Shown here: positions 8,746-18,134 of the stretch, in pieces
Numbering within the stretch: the stretch's first letter is position 1
Layout of the letters: every line of letters begins with the position of its first letter
Source of the DNA: Clostridia bacterium
GTDB taxonomy: Bacteria > Bacillota > Clostridia > UBA1212 > UBA1255
Reading direction: 5' to 3'
Assembly: GCA_016287565.1 (NCBI GenBank)
Contig: JAEFAM010000004.1
Coordinates: 33,703 to 97,702 of the forward strand
DNA length: 64,000 nucleotides
The notes under the pieces: generated by a model
Database searches by the model: none
What the model was told of the DNA's origin: nothing
Seen by the model: the letters and a program-made list of their open reading frames with translations, nothing else
Position numbers and translations under genes: made by a program

Positions 8746-10482
8746 ATGCTGAAAATATTACTTAAAAAACAACTTGCCGGACTGATGGCCGGCATAGTGA
8801 CAAACCGCCGCACCGGCAAGCGCCGTTCCAAAGGCGCCCTGATCGGCTACCTGGTGCTGCTCCTGTTCTGCGGCCTGATGACCATGGTCTCCATTGCCGC
8901 CATGCTGTATCTATTCGCCCAGATGCTCCTCCAGGGAGATCCGCAGATCCTTACCGGTTCCGGGCAGTCCGGCGAAGAAGGCACGATACTGACGTTTTCC
9001 CAGATCCTGAAAAACGCGGAAGGCTATTCCATCCTCACGGGCAATATCGGCAAATATCCCCTCATCGACTGGGCCGGGGGCATCTATTTCATAATCGTGG
9101 GCGTCTTCACCGCCGCCATCGGCCTCATCGGAGGCATGTTCAGCACCTACTCCATACTGTACTGCGCCAAGGACAACGAGACGCTCCTGGCTATGCCTTT
9201 CAAGCCCTCGGACATCCTGCTCTCCCGCATGCTCAGCGTCTACCTGCTGCTCCTGATGTACACGCTGATCGTATTCATCCCCGGCATCGTGATCTTCTTC
9301 ATATTCGTGGGATTCAGCATCCTGGTGCTGCTGAAAGCCCTGGCGATGTACCTTATGTTCACGCTGCTGATGCTGGCCATATCCTGCCTGCTGGGCTGGC
9401 TGCTGGAGATCGTTGCCGCGAAGCTGGGCGGAAAAAAGGCAGTCACCGTGATCTCCATCATCGTTGCCATGGGCGTGTATCTTCTGTTCAATCTCGGCAG
9501 GATGAAACTGATGGAAGCGTTGACCGGCGACCTGTTCGGGTTCGACGAAAAGGTCAAGACCTTCGGCTATCCCCTGTACGCCTACGCTCGCGGCTCGGTC
9601 AACGACACGGTCTCGTTCCTGCTGTTCTGCGTCATTGCCCTGGCATGCGCGGCCCTCACGTGCTTCCTCTTGTCCCGCAGCTTTATCTCGCTGATCACTT
9701 CCAAAAAGAGCTTCAAGAAAAAAGTTTACGTGGAAAAAGCGGCCAGGACCAGATCCGTGTTCACCGCACTGTTCCGCCGCGATCTACGGCTCTACCTCAC
9801 CAACCCGATGTATCTGATGAACACCGCGCTGCTTTCGCTGCTGCTGGCGGTGGCCGCGGTAGTGCTGCTCTTCAATTACAACCAGCTCCACTATTTCAAC
9901 GCCTGGGCCTCCGAAAGCTCCGGAGAATACCTGTTCCCGCTGCTTGCCCTGCCCCTCGTCGGATTGAGCGCGTCAATGATAACCATTTCTTCCGCCTCCA
10001 TCTCCATCGAGGGCAAGACGCTCTGGCTGCTCCAGAGTTTCCCCGTGGCGGGCAATCAGGTCCTCGGCTCCAAGATGCTCCTCCATATGCTGTTCGCCGG
10101 GATACCGTCTCTTATGATGGCCGTGTGCATGTCCATCGCGTTCGGATTCTCCGTTGTCGTTTCCATCGTGATCTCCGTGTCCGCGGTGCTGTTCAACCTG
10201 TTCGTGTGCTGCGTGGGTCTCACGCTGGAAGCCCGCAATCCCAAACTCGACTGGGTGGATGAATCGATGGCCGTCAAGCAGAATACGAACACGCTGTTCT
10301 CCTTCTTTGCGGGCGGCGGCCTGGCGCTGGCAATGGGAGGCATCTCCATGGTGCTCTACCTTAAATTCCACGTCCCCGGCCCGGCGCTGCTGGCGTTCCA
10401 GGCGGTGGTCACCGCGGGGCTGGCGTTCTGGTTCACCAGAGTGGCGCTCCGTCAATGGCCTCGGCTCACCGAGATAAAATAA
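8746..10482 (+). CDS. ABC exporter membrane subunit (ABC_tran_2 / putative ABC exporter family)
   Basis: 578-aa polytopic protein starting 19 nt after the ATPase stop. A basic N-terminal stretch (RRTGKRRSKG) precedes about 12 hydrophobic segments in two halves, split by a basic loop (ITSKKSFKKKVYVEKAARTR) around residue 330. This matches the large 'putative ABC exporter' membrane proteins of Clostridia that partner a single short ATPase. The RBS is weak (AGGA at long spacing), so translation probably depends on coupling to the upstream gene. The family assignment rests on topology and context more than on a diagnostic motif. Confidence 0.8.
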   Translation: MLKILLKKQLAGLMAGIVTNRRTGKRRSKGALIGYLVLLLFCGLMTMVSIAAMLYLFAQMLLQGDPQILTGSGQSGEEGTILTFSQILKNAEGYSILTGNIGKYPLIDWAGGIYFIIVGVFTAAIGLIGGMFSTYSILYCAKDNETLLAMPFKPSDILLSRMLSVYLLLLMYTLIVFIPGIVIFFIFVGFSILVLLKALAMYLMFTLLMLAISCLLGWLLEIVAAKLGGKKAVTVISIIVAMGVYLLFNLGRMKLMEALTGDLFGFDEKVKTFGYPLYAYARGSVNDTVSFLLFCVIALACAALTCFLLSRSFISLITSKKSFKKKVYVEKAARTRSVFTALFRRDLRLYLTNPMYLMNTALLSLLLAVAAVVLLFNYNQLHYFNAWASESSGEYLFPLLALPLVGLSASMITISSASISIEGKTLWLLQSFPVAGNQVLGSKMLLHMLFAGIPSLMMAVCMSIAFGFSVVVSIVISVSAVLFNLFVCCVGLTLEARNPKLDWVDESMAVKQNTNTLFSFFAGGGLALAMGGISMVLYLKFHVPGPALLAFQAVVTAGLAFWFTRVALRQWPRLTEIK

Positions 10483-10583
10483 GCTTCGCCCGAGACCCGG
10501 CTGCAGGCCGGCGGGCACGTACCTTAAAACTGCCGAAACCACATAAAACGGCTGAAACGGCCCCGAATACAGGAGGGAAGATT

Positions 10584-13500
10584 ATGAAACGCCTTGCACT
10601 TACATTAAGAAAAGCGCTCTGCGCAGGCCTCTCCGCCGCCTTGCTGGGCACCTGGGCAGGAGGCGCCGCCTCCGCGGTTCCTGCCGGCGCGGCCGCTTCC
10701 TCCGGGGGCGACGTAACGACGGAAGTGTTCAAGACTTCCTCCGCATACGATCTGGGGATCGACCCGGACAACGTACGGCTGGGATGGAAGATATTGACCG
10801 AGAAACGCGGCGTATACCAGACGGCGTACGACCTTGTCGTCACTGACGAGGCGGGCAACGTGGCCTGGGACAGCGGCTGGGTGGAAAGCGGCGCCCAGAC
10901 CGGAATAAAGGCGGAAAATCTGCTCCCCGAGACCGTCTACAAAGCGAAAGTAAGTGTCAAGACACTGGACGGCGTTGCCACCGGCTTCGGAAAAGAGCTC
11001 TGTTTCGAGACCGCTCCCTCCAAAGTCGAGGGAGACTGGATCGCCACCGGACGCCTTCTTCGAAAGGTCTTCAAGCTTCAGCAGCCCCTGGCCAACGTGG
11101 AACGGGCGCGCTGCTACCTGGCCAGCACCGGCATCATCGAGATCCGCCTAAACGGCGGCAAGGTCGGAGACCTCATCTGGGGGCCCCGCAAAGGCGTTTC
11201 GGACAAAGTGGCATACTACAACACTTACGACGTCACTTCGATGCTGCTTGACGGCGACAACTGCGTAGGCGCCTACGTAGGCGGCAGTTCGTATTTCGAC
11301 CACGACCTGTGCGGGATGCTCAGGATCAGATACAAGGACGGCACGGTCCAGACCGTAAAGACCGGCCCGGACTGGAGCGCCTGCTCGAGCTCCGAGATCG
11401 TCACAGAAAACTTAAGCAAGGGCGAAGACATCAACCTGGGCAAGAAGACCGACTGGGACACGCCGGGCTTTAAGGAAGGCTCCGGCTGGAAGAGCGCCGA
11501 AACCGTGGTATTCTCCTCCGTCAACGGCGAGCTGACCATCCCCGCCAACGCCGGCACCTTCAAAACCTACAAAAAATTCAGCGGCGACTACACCATTGAA
11601 GCCGTCGTCACCGTAAAACAGGGCGTGGCGGCCATCGAATTCGGCGTCACGAACAGCGACTCCAACTGCCTCCTGTGGCAGGTGGGCGCCTCCGGACTGA
11701 GACTTCACAAAGTAGGCTGGACGGATATCGACACGCCTTCCGTAAAAGGGCTGGGGCTCAACAAAAAAGTGACCATGCGCGTGGAGATCGTCAAAGGCAC
11801 GGTCACCACCTACATCAACGACGAAAAAGTGCATACCGTCGACCTCCCCGCAAGCCAGACGAAAGGCTCCCTGGGGATCCGCGCCGCCCAGGATGAGATC
11901 GCCACGTACGACCGGATAACCGTCATCCAGAACGGAGAAGTCATCTGGGAAGACAACTTCGACACAGTTGACACGACCAAATGGAACTTCCCGGGCTCCG
12001 AAGTCGAGATCGTGCCCGCCACCTGCGGCACCAAAGTGTTAAAAGAGATCAAGCCCGTATCCTGCAGCGAGATCACCGTCAACAAAAAGACCGCCTATAT
12101 AATCGATTTCGGCGTCAATATGCAGGGCTACGTGAAGCTGGAAACGGCGGGCAATGCCAAGGATAAATACAAGATCGAATACGCAGAGATGCTTGACGAA
12201 AACGGTGACATCTGGGCCAATACCACGGCTCACAAACCCGTGTCCACCTATACGCTGTCCGGCGGCAGCGACGTGTTCGAGCCACGTTTCTTCTACACCG
12301 GCTTCCGCTATATCCGCGTGACGCCTCCCGAAGGCACGGAATTCGATCCCGGCATATTCACCGCCTGCTTCACCAGCGACGACGTGCCCCAGACAGGCTT
12401 CTTCGAATCCTCGAACGACCGGCTGAACCAGGTGTTCGAGATGTACAACGTGTCCCAGCGGTCCAATATGATGGGCAACTACACCGATTGCCCCCAGCGT
12501 GAGAAAAACGGCTGGCTGGGCGACGCGGCGGTGACGAAAGAAGCCTGCGCCATGCTGCTGGCGGACTGGTCAACGGCGGAGGCGTTCCTTGACGCTATGC
12601 TGATGGACGTAAAGGAAGACGGGAGGCCGGAGATCGTTGTCCCCAGGCCCACGGGCACGGACAGCGGCGCCGCCTACGACATCACCTGGGCCAGCGCCAT
12701 ATTCATTTTCCCTTACGAACTTTATATGCAGACCGGGGACAAATACTATATCGAGCGCAGCTTAGACACGCTCATAAAGGTGTTCGAGTACGCCAGGACC
12801 TACGAGGAGAATTATATCGTCACCCACAACGTTTACGGAGACTGGGTGGGACTTGACGACTACGGCGCCGGGCTCGTCGACCGCAGCTTCCTTTCCGCGT
12901 CCACGTATTATTATTGCGGCACGCTGCTGTCGGAGATGAAGCGCATCGTCGGACGTGACGATTCCGAACTCAGAGCTTATCTGAGCAAGGTGTACGACGC
13001 CATCCAGAAGAAATATTTCCACTCCGACCGCTACGGAACCAGGAGCCAGACCAACAACGCCATGGCGCTTGACCTGGGGCTGGTGCCTTCGGACAAAAAG
13101 AATACCGTACTGGATACGCTTAGGCAGATCTGCGACGAGAAGGGCCGCGTGCTGGGCACCGGCGTGCTGGGCACCAAATCGCTCTACGACGCTCTCAGCG
13201 CGGCGGGCGAGCACAAGCTGCTGCTGGATATGACGATCTCGGACCAGAAGGGTTCCTACGGCTTTATGATCGACCACGGCGCCACCTCGTTGTGGGAATA
13301 CTGGGACACGCCGGGCAACAATTTCAACTCTCACGCAGGCGATTTTCTTGCCTTCTTCGATTCCCTGAATCACGTGATGCTGGGCGGCGGCCCCGCGTGC
13401 TGGATGTTCCAGGGTCTGGGTGGCATCCGGGAGACCGTGGCAGGCTACGCCGGCGTACTTATGCGTCCCGGCATCGAAAGCGGCCTTTCTTCCGTCAAGT

Positions 13501-13919
13501 GTTCCATTGATTCGGTGATCGGAACGTTCGTTTCCAACTGGGGCTATTCTGAAGGGAAGCTTATGTGGGAGATACGTGTCCCGGCCAATTCCACCGCCAC
13601 CGTCGTGATCCCGGTCTCCGGCATTAATACGCTGTACGAGTCCGGAAAAGACGTGTTCGAAAAGGACGGCGACGGGATCAGATACGTGGGCAGAGGGGAC
13701 AACGGAGAACTCGTCTACAGCGTCGGAGGCGGCACGTATTATTTCTATGTGGGCGGAGAGGGGATCGTCGACAACGACGGTTCATACGCCAGGGAAGCGG
13801 CGCGGAAGAAATTGTCCGACGGCCTGATCATCGCGGCGGAGATCGCGGTGGCCGCGCTTGCCATTGCCGGCATCGCCGTGGCGGGAGTATTGATCGTCAA
13901 GAAGAACAAAAAGAAGTGA
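10584..13919 (+). CDS. Secreted, membrane-anchored GH78 alpha-L-rhamnosidase
   Basis: Hydrolyses terminal alpha-L-rhamnose from plant or bacterial glycans. The track start (10455) is too early; ATG 10584 follows AGGAGGG and gives a signal peptide (MKRLALTLRKALCAGLSAAL). Fibronectin-like and Bac_rhamnosid_N-type beta domains come first. The catalytic (alpha/alpha)6 barrel carries DCPQREKNGWLGD and GATSLWEYWD, the acidic patches of GH78; the Glu of WEYWD corresponds to the family's general base. An extra module at about residues 325-455 (SGDYTIEAVVTVKQG ... VIWEDNFDT) looks like a LamG/DUF1080-type concanavalin-like domain inserted in the N-terminal region. The C-terminus is a membrane helix plus KKNKKK. 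At 1,111 aa it is longer than most GH78 because of the insert and anchor. Confidence 0.93.
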   Translation: MKRLALTLRKALCAGLSAALLGTWAGGAASAVPAGAAASSGGDVTTEVFKTSSAYDLGIDPDNVRLGWKILTEKRGVYQTAYDLVVTDEAGNVAWDSGWVESGAQTGIKAENLLPETVYKAKVSVKTLDGVATGFGKELCFETAPSKVEGDWIATGRLLRKVFKLQQPLANVERARCYLASTGIIEIRLNGGKVGDLIWGPRKGVSDKVAYYNTYDVTSMLLDGDNCVGAYVGGSSYFDHDLCGMLRIRYKDGTVQTVKTGPDWSACSSSEIVTENLSKGEDINLGKKTDWDTPGFKEGSGWKSAETVVFSSVNGELTIPANAGTFKTYKKFSGDYTIEAVVTVKQGVAAIEFGVTNSDSNCLLWQVGASGLRLHKVGWTDIDTPSVKGLGLNKKVTMRVEIVKGTVTTYINDEKVHTVDLPASQTKGSLGIRAAQDEIATYDRITVIQNGEVIWEDNFDTVDTTKWNFPGSEVEIVPATCGTKVLKEIKPVSCSEITVNKKTAYIIDFGVNMQGYVKLETAGNAKDKYKIEYAEMLDENGDIWANTTAHKPVSTYTLSGGSDVFEPRFFYTGFRYIRVTPPEGTEFDPGIFTACFTSDDVPQTGFFESSNDRLNQVFEMYNVSQRSNMMGNYTDCPQREKNGWLGDAAVTKEACAMLLADWSTAEAFLDAMLMDVKEDGRPEIVVPRPTGTDSGAAYDITWASAIFIFPYELYMQTGDKYYIERSLDTLIKVFEYARTYEENYIVTHNVYGDWVGLDDYGAGLVDRSFLSASTYYYCGTLLSEMKRIVGRDDSELRAYLSKVYDAIQKKYFHSDRYGTRSQTNNAMALDLGLVPSDKKNTVLDTLRQICDEKGRVLGTGVLGTKSLYDALSAAGEHKLLLDMTISDQKGSYGFMIDHGATSLWEYWDTPGNNFNSHAGDFLAFFDSLNHVMLGGGPACWMFQGLGGIRETVAGYAGVLMRPGIESGLSSVKCSIDSVIGTFVSNWGYSEGKLMWEIRVPANSTATVVIPVSGINTLYESGKDVFEKDGDGIRYVGRGDNGELVYSVGGGTYYFYVGGEGIVDNDGSYAREAARKKLSDGLIIAAEIAVAALAIAGIAVAGVLIVKKNKKK

Positions 13920-13971
13920 TTTAAAAGGGGAGCGGCGGGGGAGACCGGCCTCCGTATCAGCTGACCGAATC

Positions 13972-14005
13972 GGGGGAGGCCTGCCGCAGGGCCCCTCCGA
14001 TTTTT
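13972..14005 (+). terminator. Probable intrinsic terminator of the rhamnosidase gene
   Basis: GGAGG-CCTG pairs with CAGG-(GCC)-CCTCC around a short CCG loop, with a bulge on the 3' arm, then GATTTTT. The U tract is directly next to the following -35 box. Confidence 0.65.
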
Positions 14006-14006
14006 C

Positions 14007-14035
14007 TTTACAACCCCCTCCGGGCATGGTATAAT
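14007..14035 (+). promoter_or_regulatory. Sigma-A promoter of the flotillin gene
   Basis: TTTACA, 17-bp spacer, TATAAT. It lies about 130 bp upstream of the flotillin ATG, leaving a long 5' leader (see next entry). Confidence 0.75.
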
Positions 14036-14040
14036 TAAAC

Positions 14041-14123
14041 CGTCCCGAGGCCGGAACACATCTGTGTTGTGTCGTGTCGGAGTTCCTGCTGATCGGATCT
14101 CCGGCGCGGTTTTTTGCGGGACG
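14041..14123 (+). other. Possible structured 5' leader of the flotillin mRNA
   Basis: CGTCCCG at 14041-14047 is complementary to CGGGACG at 14117-14123. Inside lie two local hairpins, AACAC-ATCT-GTGTT (14055-14068) and CGGAG..CTCCG (14078-14103), giving a three-way-junction-like layout. A GGTTTTTT run precedes the closing strand. I recognise no known riboswitch consensus; this could be chance pairing. Confidence 0.3.
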
Positions 14124-14162
14124 AAAAGACATGAAGAAAATTTGGTCTAAGGAGGTAGAAAG

Positions 14163-15815
14163 ATGAAAATTTTCGGAATCGGTACCATTTTAATTGCCGC
14201 GGCAGAGTCGTCCGGCGGAGTCCCGGTGGGAGTGATCATCGGGATCATTGCAGCAGTCGTACTTATTATAATTGCCGCGGCCTGTTACAAAAAAGCGCCC
14301 CCGACTGAAGCGCTCGTCATCACCGGTGTGGGTCACCGCGAACCGAAAGTCATTTCCGGTAAGGGAGCGGTCGTGATACCTGTTCTGCAGCGCGTCGACC
14401 ATCTTCTTATGCGGATAATGAAAGTCGACGTCAAAACTCCGCAGACCGGTGTTAAGACCCTCGAAGGCGTGCCGCTGTGGCTGGACGCCGTGGTCACCAT
14501 CCAGGTGTACGCGAACAGCTCTACAGTGAGCCAGAAGGAGATCGAAGCTGCAGGGTGCAAGAACCGCAAGGAGTTCATCACCATGCGCCAGCAGGCGGCC
14601 ATCTCCAACTTCCTGGGATATAATGAGGACGCCATCTCCAGCAAGGTCAACGACGTGCTGCAGGGCAACCTCCGCGAGATCGTCGCTACAATGACCGTCA
14701 TCGACGTGCTCACCAAGCGCAAGGAATTCGCAGAGAGCGTCATCGAGAACGCCCGGCCCGACCTGGCCAAGATGGGCCTGGAAGTCGTTACGTTCAACAT
14801 CCAGGACATCCAGGACGCGGTGGACAACTGTGGCGAGCGCCACGGTGTCGTCGAGGCCATCGGCGTGCAGCGCGAGATGGAAGTCAAGCGCGACGCGGAG
14901 CAGGCCAGGGCAACGGCCATGAGAGACATCGAAGTGGCCAAGGCCAACGCGGCCCGGGAGACTGCAGAGAAGAGAGCCGAGGCTGAGAAGCTCACCGCCG
15001 AGGCGAACACTGCGCTGGCTCTGAAGAAAGCCGAACTGAAGGCTCAGGCGGACAAGGCTGCCGCCGACGCCGCTGCGGCCGGACGGATCCAGGAGCAGCT
15101 GCAGGAAAAGATCAGGAAGCAGGCCGAAGCGGACGTAGCTATCGCGGCTCAGGAGAAAGAGATACTCAGAGCCGAGAAAGAGGCGGAAGTCAAGCAGCGC
15201 AAACTCGACGCTGAAGTCCGTAAAAAGGCTGACGCGGACAAATACCAGGCGGAGAAGCTGGCGGACGCCCAGAAGTACGCGGCGGAACAGAGGGCTGCGG
15301 CCCAGAAGATCCAGCGGCAGCTGGAGGCCGAGGCCAAACTGATCGAGGTCCAGAGGGAGGCCGAGGCGAAGAAAGTGGCGGCCGAAGCCGAGCTGGTGGA
15401 AGCTACCAAGAGAGCGGAAGGTATCAGAGCGGTCGGCGAGGCCGAAGCTACGGCAACGAGAGCGAAGGCGCTGGCCGAGGCGGAGGGTATCGATAAGAAG
15501 GCTGAGGCTATGAAGAAGTACGGCGAGGCCGCCGTTATCGAGATGGTGATGAAGGCGCTGCCCGAGATCGCCAAGAACGTTGCGGAGCCTCTGTCGAAGG
15601 TCAACAAGATCACGATGTACGGCGAGGGCAACAGCGCCAAGCTGGTGAACGACATCGTCAACAGCACCAACCAGATCACCAACGGCATCACCGAGGGCAT
15701 GGGCATCGACCTTAAGAGCCTGCTGTACGGAATGCTGGGCGGCAAGCTTGCCGCTTCCGGCCCGAAGTTCGAAGTGCCTGCGGAGCCGGTGGACGACGCG
15801 GACATTGACGAATAA
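14163..15815 (+). CDS. Flotillin-like SPFH/band 7 membrane scaffold protein
   Basis: 550-aa flotillin of the FloT/YuaG type, which organises fluid membrane microdomains. One N-terminal membrane segment (VGVIIGIIAAVVLIIIAAACY) is followed by the SPFH domain (about 50-235; ALVITGVGHREPKVISGKGA). A long Ala/Glu/Lys coiled coil (about 235-460) carries the typical EA-rich repeats. The C-terminal end, with its ALPEIAKNVAEPLSKVNKI patch, is the flotillin oligomerisation region. AAGGAGG precedes ATG 14163. It stands alone between terminators; no NfeD partner gene is adjacent. Confidence 0.93.
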   Translation: MKIFGIGTILIAAAESSGGVPVGVIIGIIAAVVLIIIAAACYKKAPPTEALVITGVGHREPKVISGKGAVVIPVLQRVDHLLMRIMKVDVKTPQTGVKTLEGVPLWLDAVVTIQVYANSSTVSQKEIEAAGCKNRKEFITMRQQAAISNFLGYNEDAISSKVNDVLQGNLREIVATMTVIDVLTKRKEFAESVIENARPDLAKMGLEVVTFNIQDIQDAVDNCGERHGVVEAIGVQREMEVKRDAEQARATAMRDIEVAKANAARETAEKRAEAEKLTAEANTALALKKAELKAQADKAAADAAAAGRIQEQLQEKIRKQAEADVAIAAQEKEILRAEKEAEVKQRKLDAEVRKKADADKYQAEKLADAQKYAAEQRAAAQKIQRQLEAEAKLIEVQREAEAKKVAAEAELVEATKRAEGIRAVGEAEATATRAKALAEAEGIDKKAEAMKKYGEAAVIEMVMKALPEIAKNVAEPLSKVNKITMYGEGNSAKLVNDIVNSTNQITNGITEGMGIDLKSLLYGMLGGKLAASGPKFEVPAEPVDDADIDE

Positions 15816-15833
15816 TAACGGTTAGATCAGGTT

Positions 15834-15923
15834 CTCGCCTGAGCGCCGCCCGGCCCGATGTTCGGGCGGCGCCTCCGGCGAGAGACAGGGGAGACAGGAT
15901 CCCGAGATCCTGCCTCCTTTTTT
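15834..15923 (+). terminator. Double hairpin and intrinsic terminator after flotillin
   Basis: First a large hairpin TCTCGCC..GCGCCGCCCG / CGGGCGGCGC..GGCGAGA, then CAGGATC-CCGA-GATCCTG followed by CCTCCTTTTTT. The second is the likely terminator. The next palindrome starts 17 bp after the U tract. Confidence 0.85.
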
Positions 15924-15939
15924 ATTTGTCCAAAAGCCT

Positions 15940-16120
15940 GCAACGGGGGACAGACCCCGGTTGCGGAGCGAAATAGAACGGGGGACAGGTACCCGTTTCG
16001 CTTGCCCGAAGGGCAAATTTAGCTGCGTGCCCGGCACGCAATTTAGCTCGCACGTTAGTGCGAATTTAGCTTGCCCGAAGGGCAAATTTCGCTCCATAAC
16101 CGGGGTCTGTCCCCCGTTGC
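15940..16120. repeat. Composite palindromic element with hairpin chain
   Basis: P1 at 15940-15964, then palindrome P2 (AACGGGGGACAGGTACCCGTT). A four-hairpin chain follows: TTGCCC/GGGCAA, TGCGTGC/GCACGCA, CGCAC/GTGCG, TTGCCC/GGGCAA, with AATTTAGCT linkers. P1 in reverse complement ends at 16120. The two P1 copies therefore act as terminal inverted repeats. Confidence 0.92.
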
Positions 16121-16135
16121 GCTGCAAGTTTTTGC

Positions 16136-16164
16136 TTGCTTCGGGCGGAAGAGTATTCTATAAT
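16136..16164 (+). promoter_or_regulatory. Sigma-A promoter of the ThuA/oxidoreductase operon
   Basis: TTGCTT, 17-bp spacer, TATAAT, 15 bp after the repeat element. The TATAATTGACCC sequence around the -10 box is the same as at 7976. Confidence 0.75.
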
Positions 16165-16213
16165 TGACCCATGACGAACGTTCGACATTTTGGATACAGG
16201 GGGAGACGCTGCC

Positions 16214-16939
16214 ATGGAGAAGAAAGTGCTGATCTTTCAGGGAGGCTGGGACGGACACGAGCCGAAATTGACATCCGCGCGGTTTGCGAGGCTTATGGAG
16301 GAGGCCGGGTACAGGGCCGAAATTTACGATAACCAGGATTGCCTGGCGGACAGGGAGAAATTGTGCGAGTATTCGCTGATCGTTGCCTGCTGGACCATGG
16401 GGACGATCCCGGGAGAGTATTGCCGCAACGTTTCTTATGCGGTGGGCAAGGGCACGGGCCTGGCGGGTTGCCACGGCGGCATGTGCGACGCTTTCCGGAC
16501 GGATACGGAGTGGCAGTTTATGACGGGCGGACAATGGGTGAGCCACCCTGGCGGGGACGGCGTGGAGTACGTTGTGAACGTGCGGCGAGGCTCAAGCCCG
16601 ATAGTGGAAGGGATCGAGGACTTCGTTGTCCGCAGCGAGCATTATTATCTGCACGTTGACCCGTCCATCGAAGTGCTGGCGACGACCCGCTTCCCGCTGG
16701 TGAATTATTATCACTCTTCCAACAAGCCCGTGGACATGCCTGTGGCCTGGACGAAATTCTGGGGCCTGGGGCGCGTCTTCTACACCTCGCTGGGCCACCA
16801 CGACGACGTGTTCGACAAATTCCCCTCTTCTCAGGAGATCATGCGCCGGGGAATGATATGGGCCGCCGAGGGCAAACAGTACGCCGTTGACAACGGCCTC
16901 ACGGACGAGCGGTTTATGAACAACGCTAAAATGTATTGA
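16214..16939 (+). CDS. ThuA-domain protein (trehalose-utilisation family)
   Basis: 241-aa class I glutamine-amidotransferase-like fold of the ThuA family, which usually acts beside Gfo/Idh oxidoreductases in 3-keto-sugar or other sugar catabolism. Motifs: LIFQGGWDGHEP at the N-terminus, GTGLAGCHGGMCDAF at the nucleophile-elbow position, YYLHVD, and RVFYTSLGHHDDVF near the C-terminus. ATG 16214 with GGGGGA upstream is chosen over the track TTG 16190. It is co-directional with the next gene (92-bp gap). Confidence 0.9.
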   Translation: MEKKVLIFQGGWDGHEPKLTSARFARLMEEAGYRAEIYDNQDCLADREKLCEYSLIVACWTMGTIPGEYCRNVSYAVGKGTGLAGCHGGMCDAFRTDTEWQFMTGGQWVSHPGGDGVEYVVNVRRGSSPIVEGIEDFVVRSEHYYLHVDPSIEVLATTRFPLVNYYHSSNKPVDMPVAWTKFWGLGRVFYTSLGHHDDVFDKFPSSQEIMRRGMIWAAEGKQYAVDNGLTDERFMNNAKMY

Positions 16940-17031
16940 CGGCGGAACGGCCGGGGCAATTTGAACGGCGCGGGAAATATGAATGACGCGCACAATTTGA
17001 ATAAAGCGTGCAAAACGAAAGAAGGGGCAAT

Positions 17032-18132
17032 ATGAAAGAGAACAAAACGGTCAAGATCGGTTTCGTCGGCGTGGGCGCCATCTCTGGCATCTACCTTGAA
17101 AACATCACCAAACGGTTCGACAACGTGGAAGTCATCGGCGTGTGCGACCTGATCCGGGAGCGCGCGGAGAACGCGGTGCAGCGGTATAACATCCCCAGGC
17201 TGTACGACGATATGTACGAGCTTTTCGCGGACCCGGAAGTGGACGTGGTGCTGAACATCACGCGCCCCGACGAGCATTACGAAGTGACCAAAGCGGCGCT
17301 GAAGGCGGGCAAGCACGTTTACAGCGAAAAACCGCTGGCGTCAACGCTGGAGCAGGGCCGGGAGCTGGTGAAGCTTGCCGCGGACAAGGGCCTTTTGCTG
17401 GGCGGAGCGCCTGACACCTACCTGGGCGCCGGGATCCAGACCTGCCGCAAACTCATCGAAGACGGCGTGATCGGCGACATCGTCGGCGCCGCGGGATGGA
17501 TGCTTTGCCCTGGCCACGAAAGCTGGCATCCGGATCCGGAGTTCTATTACAAGCGGGGCGGCGGCCCCATGATGGATATGGGCCCTTACTACGTCACCTG
17601 CCTGGTGAACCTGGTGGGCAACGCCGCCCAGGTCTCTGCTATGACGAAGCGCACGTTCCTGAAGCGCACCATCACCAGCGCGCCCCACAGAGGAGAGATC
17701 ATCGACGTTGACGTGCCTACCTTCTACGCCGGTACGATCCGGTTCGAGAACGGCGCCATCGGCACGCTGATCACCACTTTTGACGTGTACAATTCCGCCA
17801 ACAACAACTGCCTGGAGATCTACGGCACCAAGGGCACGCTGTACGTTCCGGACCCGAATATGTTCGACGGGCCCGTCAGGGTGATGCTGGCGGGAGAGGG
17901 CAAGAAGGACGTGGAGCTGGCGTTCGACAACCGCGAAAACAGCCGCGGCCTCGGCCTGTCGGATATGGCAAGGGCGGTGGCGGACGGTTCCGGGAAGTTC
18001 CGGGCAAACTGCAGCCAGACGCTGCACGTGCTGGAGATCATGGAGGGGTTCGCGGTGAGCGGCGAGACCCACAGGGAAGTGGAGATACGGTCAAGGTTCG
18101 ACAGGACCGAAATGATGCCGCTGAAGAAGTGA
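17032..18132 (+). CDS. Gfo/Idh/MocA family oxidoreductase
   Basis: 366-aa NAD(P)-dependent sugar or inositol dehydrogenase-like enzyme. Rossmann start IGFVGVGAISGIYL, VCDLIRERAENA after beta 2, NITRPDEHYEV, and the EKPLA motif carrying the family's key lysine. The C-terminal GFO_IDH_MocA_C-like domain contains YYKRGGGPMMDMGPYYV. ATG 17032 (AAGGGG just upstream) is preferred over GTG 17008. It is paired with the ThuA gene and ends 2 bp from the end of the convergent GH36 gene. The substrate is unknown. Confidence 0.92.
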   Translation: MKENKTVKIGFVGVGAISGIYLENITKRFDNVEVIGVCDLIRERAENAVQRYNIPRLYDDMYELFADPEVDVVLNITRPDEHYEVTKAALKAGKHVYSEKPLASTLEQGRELVKLAADKGLLLGGAPDTYLGAGIQTCRKLIEDGVIGDIVGAAGWMLCPGHESWHPDPEFYYKRGGGPMMDMGPYYVTCLVNLVGNAAQVSAMTKRTFLKRTITSAPHRGEIIDVDVPTFYAGTIRFENGAIGTLITTFDVYNSANNNCLEIYGTKGTLYVPDPNMFDGPVRVMLAGEGKKDVELAFDNRENSRGLGLSDMARAVADGSGKFRANCSQTLHVLEIMEGFAVSGETHREVEIRSRFDRTEMMPLKK

Positions 18133-18134
18133 CT

